Shown one piece after another: positions 1-5,460 of a DNA stretch of 6,111 nt (positions are counted from its first letter, which is position 1; the number at the start of each line of letters is the position of its first letter). Under the pieces are notes generated by a model. It was not told the DNA's origin and made no database searches. It was given only the letters and a program-made list of their open reading frames with translations. The translations under genes and the position numbers were made by a program. Origin of the DNA: Saprospiraceae bacterium (lineage in GTDB: Bacteria > Bacteroidota > Bacteroidia > Chitinophagales > Saprospiraceae); the NCBI GenBank assembly GCA_004297645.1, contig SCUG01000381.1, positions 1 through 6,111 on the forward strand. Direction: 5' to 3'.

Positions 1-113
1 GATTGAAAAAAAGCAAACTTGAAATCGCCCGCCAAATGAAAGCCGATGGCTTGCCCGCTGACGCTATTTCCAAATACACCGGATTATCTTTGCAAGAAAT
101 CAACGAACTTTAA
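1..113 (+). CDS. C-terminal end of an Rpn-family recombination-promoting nuclease / putative transposase (partial, 5' end outside window)
   Basis: Reading codons from position 3 gives 36 residues ending at the TAA at 111-113, with the stretches KLEIARQMKADGL and ISKYTGLSLQEI. This charged helix plus a small helix-turn-helix-like end (roughly 'EIA+.MK..G...+.I...TGLS.EEI') is the usual tail of Rpn/PD-(D/E)XK transposase-like proteins. Known E. coli Rpn proteins are DNA endonucleases that raise RecA-independent recombination. The catalytic PD-(D/E)XK part lies upstream of the window, so activity cannot be judged. The gene ends 10 nt before the ATG of the broken formate dehydrogenase copy. The assignment rests on the tail motif alone; another protein with the same C-terminal helical module is possible. 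Confidence 0.72.
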   Translation, partial: LKKSKLEIARQMKADGLPADAISKYTGLSLQEINEL

Positions 114-123
114 AACCACCACC

Positions 124-306
124 ATGGTCACCGAAACCTTAACCTCCTCTACATCAAAAACAGTCGCCACCAAAACCGCCCAAATCAACAACCAGCCCTT
201 CGCCATCGTCCCCGGCGAAACGATACTCTCGTTCGTCCGCCGCTACAAGGGCAAGGACGCCGTGCCCACCCTCTCGACTGCCTCACCTGCCAAACACCAT
301 GTCTAG
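124..306 (+). pseudogene. Truncated, frameshifted duplicate of the formate dehydrogenase alpha 5' end
   Basis: From its ATG this aligns without gaps to the start of the intact gene at 1383 (constant offset 1259). Codons 1-20 differ at about 15 of 60 bases. Bases 184-258 are identical to 1443-1517, and identity resumes at 262-274 after two changes. At 273-274 the match jumps: 273-290 equals 1734-1751 of the intact gene. This implies loss of 202 nt with a 2-nt CT overlap at the junction. Since 202 is not a multiple of three, the frame shifts and ends in TAG at 304-306 after SPAKHHV. The product would be 60 residues, holding the start of the [2Fe-2S] ferredoxin fold but none of its cysteines, so it cannot act as an enzyme. 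No promoter was seen directly in front; any transcription would come from the rpn gene. Homology is not detectable after about 290. Confidence 0.88.
184..258 (+). repeat. Left copy of a 75-bp perfect direct repeat (fdhA codons 21-45)
   Basis: Base-for-base identical to 1443-1517, in the same orientation and 1259 bp apart. It encodes the segment from INNQPF to YKGKD of the ferredoxin-like N-terminus. Identity includes all synonymous positions, whereas the 60 bases just upstream are only about 75% identical between the copies. Confidence 0.95.
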
Positions 307-379
307 CTCGTTACGCTTTCCAGACCGTAAACGCACACACCAGCAGCCCTCATGCTGTCATGCATAGCCCATCAATTCC

Positions 380-416
380 CCCTTGCACACCTCCCCCCAA
401 CCCGCTATCTTTCTGC
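380..416 (+). promoter_or_regulatory. Bacteroidota-type promoter in front of the DUF6932 cassette (copy 1)
   Basis: TTG at 383-385 and TATCTTTC at 406-413 are separated by 20 nt. This matches the Bacteroidota primary-sigma pattern of TTG around -33 and TAnnTTTG around -7, except for the last base of the -7 box. The block TTGCACACCTCCCCC through the -7 box and GCC is 31/35 identical to 1303-1337, in front of fdhA, with the same spacing. Transcription would start around 420, leaving a short leader before the ATG at 436. The conserved spacer bases point to shared descent and not just a shared consensus. Confidence 0.7.
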
Positions 417-435
417 CAAAGAGAATACCAAAACC

Positions 436-915
436 ATGCTTCAATTCGACGAAAAAGGCCATCTCGTACCTTACGAAATCGCAGAAACAATGCTGGAGGA
501 GTTCCAGTCTTTCTTTGTGGAAGGCTTGCCCGACCAGGCGCACAGGCGGCGGCTATTTGAAAATTACCTACAGTATTTGGAGGCTTTGAAAGTCGTGGTT
601 AACCAAACTTTTGTGCAATGGGTTGACGGCAGTTTCGCCACAAGGAAACAGAAGCCGGGCGATATTGACCTTGTGAACTTTATTGATTACCGGGTAGTTG
701 AGCAACATGAACAGGCTTTGAAGTTGTTGTCGAGGACACCAGCATTTGAAATGTTCCAAGTAGATGCTAATATTGTAAAAGTTTACCCGGAAGGGCATCC
801 AAAAGCAATGCTTACGAAATCCGACAGGCTTTACTGGGAACACCAATTCGGCTACACCCCAAAAAACAGGAGCGGCAAACGTTTTCAAAAAGGGTTCATA
901 AAAATCAGTTTCTGA
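436..915 (+). CDS. DUF6932 family protein, nucleotidyltransferase-like
   Basis: The 159-residue product has a helical N-terminus followed by a minimal nucleotidyltransferase signature. This is G65-S66 in the WVDGSF stretch, then PGDIDLV with D76 and D78, and a likely third acidic residue D110 in QVDANIV. It is followed by the VYPEGHP segment, and the C-terminus ends in KGFIKISF. These features and the length fit a complete DUF6932 protein, a family resembling MNT/AbiEii-type nucleotidyltransferases; substrate and role are unknown. An in-frame ATG at 352 would give 28 more residues, but it lies upstream of the promoter, so 436 is the better start. The stop is one base before the next ATG at 917, so the two genes are almost certainly co-translated. 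Base use is more A/T-rich than in fdhA, which suggests separate ancestry. Action as a toxin, or as part of a defence pair, is inference only. Confidence 0.8.
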   Translation: MLQFDEKGHLVPYEIAETMLEEFQSFFVEGLPDQAHRRRLFENYLQYLEALKVVVNQTFVQWVDGSFATRKQKPGDIDLVNFIDYRVVEQHEQALKLLSRTPAFEMFQVDANIVKVYPEGHPKAMLTKSDRLYWEHQFGYTPKNRSGKRFQKGFIKISF

Positions 916-916
916 C

Positions 917-1207
917 ATGAAAGTAAAAAACGGCTATCGCATAGAAGACCTCATCGAACAAATACAAGCAGTCAACAAAATGGTGGAACTGCACCAAGGC
1001 GACGACTTTATGCAGGGGCAGTATGTCTATCGCCGGAATGTTTTCCTGAAACAACTGATTGCCGAACTGCTGAAGCTGGACGGCTATTCGCCCCGTTTGT
1101 TCGAGGCCATTCGAAATTCCGTGAAGTTGCTCGAAAAGGACGCTGCCAAATTCTCCAAGCCGCTACCTGAAGACTGGCAGGTGGATTTGCGGCCATTGGC
1201 TGCATGA
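917..1207 (+). CDS. Hypothetical 96-residue partner of the DUF6932 protein
   Basis: I do not recognise a named family. The product is 96 residues, charged and predicted mostly helical. It opens with GYRIEDLIEQIQAV, continues through a QYVYRRNVFLKQLIAELLKLDG helix, and ends in PEDWQVDLRPLAA. There is no signal peptide, membrane segment, metal-binding cluster or clear DNA-binding motif. A HEPN-type R-x(4-6)-H motif was looked for and not found. The ATG lies one base after the DUF6932 stop, so translation is probably coupled and the proteins are likely functional partners. By analogy with small two-gene nucleotidyltransferase cassettes it could be an antitoxin or adaptor, but nothing in the sequence proves this. 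Confidence 0.7.
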   Translation: MKVKNGYRIEDLIEQIQAVNKMVELHQGDDFMQGQYVYRRNVFLKQLIAELLKLDGYSPRLFEAIRNSVKLLEKDAAKFSKPLPEDWQVDLRPLAA

Positions 1208-1299
1208 AACATTAACAAACTGCCCAAATTTCCAAGAACAGCCCGTCCTGATATTACTCAGATTCACCTCAAATTTGAATCCCCGCCCGCCGCCAATCC

Positions 1300-1337
1300 C
1301 CTTTGCACACCTCCCCCAAATCCCCTATCTTTCCGCC
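1300..1337 (+). promoter_or_regulatory. Bacteroidota-type promoter of the formate dehydrogenase gene (copy 2)
   Basis: TTTG at 1302-1305 (TTG from 1303) and TATCTTTC at 1326-1333 are separated by 20 nt, as in copy 1 at 383-413. Predicted transcription starts near 1340, giving a leader of about 40 nt before the ATG at 1383, with no Shine-Dalgarno sequence. The core differs from copy 1 at 4 of 35 positions, none inside the TTG or the -7 octamer. Confidence 0.72.
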
Positions 1338-1382
1338 GTCCAAAACCCCACAAAACCCAAGAATCAATAAAATCGCCAGCTC

Positions 1383-4127
1383 ATGGTATCAGAAGCCTTC
1401 ACCACCGCCACTTCCACAGCAGTCGCCACCAAAGCCGCCCTCATCAACAACCAGCCCTTCGCCATCGTCCCCGGCGAAACGATACTCTCGTTCGTCCGCC
1501 GCTACAAGGGCAAGGACTACGTGCCCACCCTCTGCGATGCGCCCAACTTAGAAGCGTTCGGCTCCTGCCGGGTGTGCAGCGTCGAAGTAGGCCGGGCCGG
1601 CAACGGGGTGGCGCTACGCACGGTGGCCAGTTGCCACACGCCGGTGGAGGAGGGCATGCTCATTTTCACCGAAAGCGAAAACATCCAGCGGCTGCGCCGC
1701 AACATCATCGAGTTGGTGCTCACCGACCACCCGCTCGACTGCCTCACCTGCGAGGTCAACGGCAACTGCGAATTGCAAAAGGTGGCCGCACGGGTCGGCA
1801 TCCGCAAAGTGCGCTACCCGGCGGGCGAAACGCACACCCACCGCCAGAAAGACCTCAGCCACCCGTACATGACCGCCGATTTGTCGAAGTGCATTATGTG
1901 CTACCGCTGCGTGCGGGCTTGCGACGAAGTGCAGGGGCAGTTCGTGCTCAGCGTCAGCGGGCGGGGTTTCGACAACAAAATCATCATGGGGATGGACGGC
2001 AGTTTCCTCAACTCCGACTGCGTGTCGTGCGGAGCCTGCTCGCAGGCTTGCCCGACGAGCGCCATCCACGACGTGTTCCAGAGCAAGGCGGTGGTCGGAC
2101 AGGACAAGGTGCGCACCACTTGCACATACTGCGGCGTGGGTTGCCAGCTCGACGTCAGCGTGAAAGACGGAAAAATCCTCAGCATCCAGGCGCCTTACGA
2201 CGCCGAGGTGAACGCCGGCCACACCTGTCTCAAAGGACGCTACGCCTTCCGTTTTTACAACCACCCCGACCGCCTGCGCTACCCGCAAATCCGCCGCAAC
2301 GGCAAATTAGAGCGGGTAAGTTGGGACGAAGTTTATGACTACATCGCCGGGAAACTAATTTCGATAAAAAACCAGTACGGCCCCGACGCCATCGCCGGCA
2401 TTTCCTGCGCCCGCACCACCAACGAGGAGAATTATTTAATGCAAAAAATGATTCGGGCGGTCATCGGCACCAACAACATAGACGGCTGCGCAAGGGTCTG
2501 CCACTCGCCCACGGCGCTCGGCATGCAGCGCACCTTCGGCACCGGCGCTGCCACCAATTCCATCGAAGACATTAAGTTCACCGACTGCATGCTGGTCATC
2601 GGCGCCAACCCGACGGCGGCCCACCCCGTCACCGGAGCAAAAATCAAACAGAAGGCGATGAAGGGCACACCGCTCATCGTCATTGACCCGCGGCGCACGG
2701 AGATGGCGAAGTACGCCACCCTCCACCTCCAACTCCGCCCCGGCACCAACGTCGCCGTGCTCGACATGATGCTGTACTACATCATTTCCGAAGGGCTGGT
2801 GAACGAGCAATTTGTGGACACCCGCACCGAGGGTTTTGAGGATTTTAAAAAAGGCATCCTCAGCTTAGATATTGACGAACTGGAAAAAGTCTCCGGCGTG
2901 CCTCGGGAGCAGGTGCGCACCGCCGCCATCATCTACGCCTCGGCCCATGCCGCCATGAGTTTCCACGGCCTCGGCGTCACGGAACACTACCAGGGCACTT
3001 ACTCGGTCATGCTCATCGCCGGCCTCGCCATGATTACCGGCAACATCGGCAAACGCGGCTGCGGCGTCAACCCCCTGCGGGGCCAGAACAACGTGCAGGG
3101 CATGGCCGACATGGGCGTGCAACCCTACCAAGGCGCCGGCTACCTCGCCGTGGAAGACCCCCAAAACATCCAGCGTTTCGAAGATTTTTACGGAGTAAAC
3201 ATGCCTAAAAAAACGGGCTACACCATCCCCGAAATGTACGACGCCGCCCTCGAAGGCAAGCTCAGGGCCTTGTGGCTGACGGGCGAAGACGTGGTGCAGA
3301 GCGACCCCAATTCGACAAAAGTAATTGCTGCCTTGAAGGCCCTCGACCTGCTCATCGTGCAGGAGATTTTTGAAACGGAGACCACCCCCTACGCCCACGT
3401 CGTGCTGCCGGGCGCTTCATTTTTGGAAAAAGAAGGCACCTTCACCAACGGCGAGCGCCGCATCCAGCGGGTGCAAAAAGTCGTTGACCCCATCGGCCAG
3501 AGCAAGCCCGACGGGCAGATTTACGTCGAAATGATGAACCGCCTCGGCTATGCGCAGAAGCCTTATGCCGCTAAAAGCATGTTGGAAGAAATCAGCCAAA
3601 TCGTGCCCTTCTTCGCCGGGGTGAAATGGGACAATTTGGAAAAAAACGGCAAGCAGTGGCCCGTCGCCCCCGACGGCACCGGCACGCAGATTTTGCATGG
3701 GGAAACCTTCAAGCGCGGCAAGGGAAAATTCGTCTTCCGGGAGTTCATCGAAACCAACGAAATCCTCGACCACCAGCAGGATTTCCCCTACATCCTCACC
3801 ACCAACCGGGTGCTGGAACACTACAACGCCGGCACCATGACCCGCCGCACCGCCAACGCCAAAATCGTCCACGAGGACGTGCTGCTCATCCATCCAATTG
3901 ATGCTGCAACGCACGCCGTGAAGACGGGCGACCTCGTCCGGGTGGAGTCGGCCCGTGGCCATGTGGACGTAAAGGCCAAAGTGACGGACGAGGTGAAGCC
4001 CGGCATCCTGAGCACGACCTTCCACTTCCCGGAGGTGCTGCTGAATTTGGTGACGGGCGATGTGCATGACGACATCGCGAATTGCCCGGAGTACAAGGTG
4101 GTGAGTGTGAGGATTGCCAAAGCATAA
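1383..4127 (+). CDS. fdhA: Formate dehydrogenase alpha subunit, cysteine-type, molybdopterin-dependent, with NuoG-like Fe-S N-terminus
   Basis: The 914-residue product should oxidise formate to CO2 (or reduce CO2) at a bis-MGD Mo/W site in the cytoplasm; no signal peptide or Tat motif is present. Visible domains in order: [2Fe-2S] ferredoxin domain (C51, C62, C65, C84); His-Cys3 [4Fe-4S] site (H116, C120, C123, C129); two ferredoxin clusters (C170/173/176/180 and C213/216/219/223); the molybdoenzyme [4Fe-4S] site (C247, C250, C254, C282) with K284 in TCLKG. The catalytic pair C373-H374 lies in ARVCHSPT, where cysteine replaces the selenocysteine of E. coli FdhF. R566 in PLRGQNNVQG matches the conserved active-site arginine. 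A molybdopterin-dinucleotide binding domain covers about 800-910. The layout resembles NAD-linked FdsA-type subunits, which work with NuoE/NuoF-like partners; none is encoded here, so the electron acceptor is unknown. All expected ligands are present, so it should be active. The start agrees with the aligned ATG of the duplicate at 124. Confidence 0.96.
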   Translation: MVSEAFTTATSTAVATKAALINNQPFAIVPGETILSFVRRYKGKDYVPTLCDAPNLEAFGSCRVCSVEVGRAGNGVALRTVASCHTPVEEGMLIFTESENIQRLRRNIIELVLTDHPLDCLTCEVNGNCELQKVAARVGIRKVRYPAGETHTHRQKDLSHPYMTADLSKCIMCYRCVRACDEVQGQFVLSVSGRGFDNKIIMGMDGSFLNSDCVSCGACSQACPTSAIHDVFQSKAVVGQDKVRTTCTYCGVGCQLDVSVKDGKILSIQAPYDAEVNAGHTCLKGRYAFRFYNHPDRLRYPQIRRNGKLERVSWDEVYDYIAGKLISIKNQYGPDAIAGISCARTTNEENYLMQKMIRAVIGTNNIDGCARVCHSPTALGMQRTFGTGAATNSIEDIKFTDCMLVIGANPTAAHPVTGAKIKQKAMKGTPLIVIDPRRTEMAKYATLHLQLRPGTNVAVLDMMLYYIISEGLVNEQFVDTRTEGFEDFKKGILSLDIDELEKVSGVPREQVRTAAIIYASAHAAMSFHGLGVTEHYQGTYSVMLIAGLAMITGNIGKRGCGVNPLRGQNNVQGMADMGVQPYQGAGYLAVEDPQNIQRFEDFYGVNMPKKTGYTIPEMYDAALEGKLRALWLTGEDVVQSDPNSTKVIAALKALDLLIVQEIFETETTPYAHVVLPGASFLEKEGTFTNGERRIQRVQKVVDPIGQSKPDGQIYVEMMNRLGYAQKPYAAKSMLEEISQIVPFFAGVKWDNLEKNGKQWPVAPDGTGTQILHGETFKRGKGKFVFREFIETNEILDHQQDFPYILTTNRVLEHYNAGTMTRRTANAKIVHEDVLLIHPIDAATHAVKTGDLVRVESARGHVDVKAKVTDEVKPGILSTTFHFPEVLLNLVTGDVHDDIANCPEYKVVSVRIAKA
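1443..1517 (+). repeat. Right copy of the 75-bp perfect direct repeat (inside fdhA)
   Basis: Identical to 184-258 and in the same orientation. It covers codons 21-45 of the intact gene, just before the first cluster cysteine C51. Being long, exact and only 1259 bp from its partner, it is a plausible substrate for homologous recombination. Confidence 0.95.
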
Positions 4128-4173
4128 TTTGGAACTGCCCGTTTTCAAAAGTGTTTTTATCAAAAAAAGCAAC

Positions 4174-4398
4174 ATGAAATCATTGACCATCAACCTGCCA
4201 GAAGACACCAACTTGAAGGAAGCGAAAATGATAGTAGCTGCCGCTTTATTTGACAAAGGAATTTTGGCATCAGGACAGGCAGCGGAAATGGTGGGTATTA
4301 GTCGCCGCCAGTTTTTAGAAGAAGTTGGCAAGTACGGGGTATCCATCTTTGGTGAAACCGAAGAGGATTTGGAAAAAGTAAAAACGCTCGCCATCTGA
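4174..4398 (+). CDS. UPF0175 family antitoxin-like protein
   Basis: From the ATG at 4174 the product is 74 residues. The core ASGQAAEMVGISRRQFLEEVGKYG (residues 32-55), followed by VSIF, is the hallmark of UPF0175, a small helix-turn-helix-type family commonly paired with PIN-type (often DUF3368) toxins. The N-terminus MKSLTINLPED resembles the usual short beta strand. An in-frame ATG at 4114 would add 20 residues but overlaps the end of fdhA and adds nothing family-like. The gene lies 46 nt after the fdhA stop and ends 3 nt before the toxin ATG, the usual antitoxin-first order. No Bacteroidota -33/-7 pair was found in front, so readthrough from fdhA is possible. The gene looks intact although its partner is not. 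Confidence 0.86.
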   Translation: MKSLTINLPEDTNLKEAKMIVAAALFDKGILASGQAAEMVGISRRQFLEEVGKYGVSIFGETEEDLEKVKTLAI

Positions 4399-4401
4399 TT
4401 C

Positions 4402-4659
4402 ATGGCACAAATCATTATCTCCGACACAAGTTGCCTGATACTTTATGATAAAATCAGGAGGTTTGATGTTTTAAAAGCCACTTTCGAACAGATTGTAGCT
4501 ACCGAAGAGGTCGAAAACGAATATGGCGATTTGCCCGAATGGATTGAAGTAAAATCGTATCCCCTCAAAAAATGCTGGTATTTTGAGGGGATTCGAAAAA
4601 GCCTTGTAATCGCCGCGGGCAAACAAATTGTACCGGGCACAGTATTCTGGCAGAAATAA
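4402..4659 (+). pseudogene. Decayed DUF3368 PIN-type toxin (internal deletion and early stop)
   Basis: The first 52 residues are clearly DUF3368-like: IIISDTSCLI with the first PIN aspartate D8, an acidic site in ATEEVENEYG, and LPEWIEVKS. Family members are about 150-165 residues; this frame stops at 85. Between S52 and R65, where the family carries the GEAEAI-type and DD-x-x-GR-type segments with the remaining catalytic acids, there is only a 34-nt perfect hairpin (4559-4592). After it, RKSLVIAAGKQIVPGT resembles the family's GRK...LG...TGT segment. The same frame past the TAA reads IIPSNIIPDL near 4678-4707, at about the spacing of the family's LIPS-(x)-P-LL-D motif, so the remnant may extend to about 4710. 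With key acids missing, nuclease activity is very unlikely. The residue-level comparison to the family is from memory, so the exact deletion limits are inference. Confidence 0.72.
4559..4592. repeat. Perfect 12-bp inverted repeat (hairpin) with 10-nt loop
   Basis: The arms ATCCCCTCAAAA (4559-4570) and TTTTGAGGGGAT (4581-4592) are exact reverse complements, separated by AATGCTGGTA. TCG occurs one base before the left arm (4555-4557) and directly after the right arm (4593-4595). No T-tract follows on the + strand, so it is not a canonical intrinsic terminator, although the stem would be stable as RNA or extruded DNA. It sits where the toxin's similarity to its family breaks off. Confidence 0.9.
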
Positions 4660-4721
4660 CGAACATGGCTAAAACCGATCATTCCCTCAAACATCATCCC
4701 GGACCTACCCCGGCCATCTCC

Positions 4722-5435
4722 ATGCGATTTTCACCAAAAAATACATCCCCATCCCTAAACATCCGGCGGGCAGCCGGGCTGTGCCTGTTGCTTTTGAGCA
4801 TAACCAATGGCGCCTACGGCCAAAACCCTCAGGAAGCATATTTACGGGAACCGGTGGAACACCACACCTTCGACCCCCAACAATGGAAGGCCCTCACCAA
4901 AGGCATTGACTACTCGCAAGACAAGGCCGGAAAACAAAAAGAACCGGAAGCCCAAAAGCACATTTCCCCGGAACTTGTCACCTTTTTTAAATACTTAGCC
5001 ATCGTCTGCGGCGTGGCATTGCTGGTCTGGTTATTCGTCAATATGGCCAAGGGAGAGCCGCTGTTCGGCCCCCGCAACCGGAAGCTGAACCCCGCCACCT
5101 CCGGCATTGACCTGGAAGCCATTGAAGAGAATCTGCCGGAGGCGGAGTTACGAGACCCCATCCGGCAGGCCGTTATGGCCGGCGATTATGTGCTGGCGGT
5201 GCGGCTGCATTACCTCGTCATTTTAAAAGAGCTGTCATTGAAAAAGCACATCAAATGGAAGCGGGAGAGGACCAACGGCGAATACCTGCGGGAGTTGCAA
5301 GGCTCGCCGCTTTTCCCCGGCATCATGGAAGCTACATTGATTTTTGAGCGGGTGTGGTACGGCAAGGCAACACTGAAACGAGAAAATTATTTAGCCCTGG
5401 AAAAGAAATTCAGCAGTACGGCAGAAGCTATTTAA
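4722..5435 (+). CDS. DUF4129 domain-containing exported/membrane protein
   Basis: The 237-residue product starts with a probable signal peptide: basic n-region with K6, R15, R16, hydrophobic AAGLCLLLLSITNG, likely cleavage after AYG near residue 33. An extracytoplasmic stretch contains FDPQQWKALTKGIDYSQ, and one membrane segment lies at about 87-108 (TFFKYLAIVCGVALLVWLF). The cytoplasmic C-terminal DUF4129 domain (about 155-228) shows RLHYLVILKEL, IKWKRERTNGEYLREL and the FERVWYG signature. Such proteins usually sit in Bacteroidota clusters with DUF4350, MoxR-type AAA and DUF58 genes; the exact function is unknown. An upstream in-frame ATG at 4665 exists, but it would give an overlong n-region and overlaps the toxin remnant, so 4722 is preferred. 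The next gene starts 25 nt downstream in the same direction, fitting an operon. Confidence 0.85.
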   Translation: MRFSPKNTSPSLNIRRAAGLCLLLLSITNGAYGQNPQEAYLREPVEHHTFDPQQWKALTKGIDYSQDKAGKQKEPEAQKHISPELVTFFKYLAIVCGVALLVWLFVNMAKGEPLFGPRNRKLNPATSGIDLEAIEENLPEAELRDPIRQAVMAGDYVLAVRLHYLVILKELSLKKHIKWKRERTNGEYLRELQGSPLFPGIMEATLIFERVWYGKATLKRENYLALEKKFSSTAEAI

Positions 5436-5460
5436 CCATCTCAACCATTCATCAAAACCC

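Noticed and set aside
46..306. An 86-residue open frame starting at 46
   Set aside because: Its first 26 codons lie in a different frame over the rpn tail; only the part from the ATG at 124 matches fdhA, so it was recorded as the remnant from 124.
291..365. Possible further fdhA remnant resembling the region near 2220-2300
   Set aside because: A few bases align (ACACC, TGTCT, TACGC, TTCC), but only with several gaps; this is no better than chance.
352..435. N-terminal extension of the DUF6932 protein from an ATG at 352
   Set aside because: This stretch contains the -33/-7 promoter and its translation has no family similarity; the ATG at 436 begins the recognisable protein.
1261..1281. Six-bp dyad GATTCA/TGAATC with a 9-nt spacer, about 20 bp upstream of the fdhA -33 element
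   Set aside because: It is well placed for an activator site, but the arms are too short and the dyad is not repeated upstream of the other promoter copy, so it was not annotated as an operator.
1500..2510. Selenocysteine (in-frame TGA) in the formate dehydrogenase
   Set aside because: The catalytic codon at residue 373 is TGC (cysteine), and the frame contains no internal stop.
4128..4173. Possible terminator after fdhA
   Set aside because: The region is T- and A-rich, but no GC-containing stem precedes a T-tract.
3417..4427. A 336-codon antisense open frame over the 3' end of fdhA
   Set aside because: It is a shadow of strong third-position codon bias in fdhA; the translation has no recognisable domain. 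The same applies to the other minus-strand frames at 1614-2288, 2436-2810 and 2865-3398.
4665..4721. Start of the DUF4129 protein at the ATG at 4665
   Set aside because: It would place about 35 residues before the hydrophobic core of the signal peptide and overlaps the likely toxin remnant; the ATG at 4722 gives a normal signal peptide.
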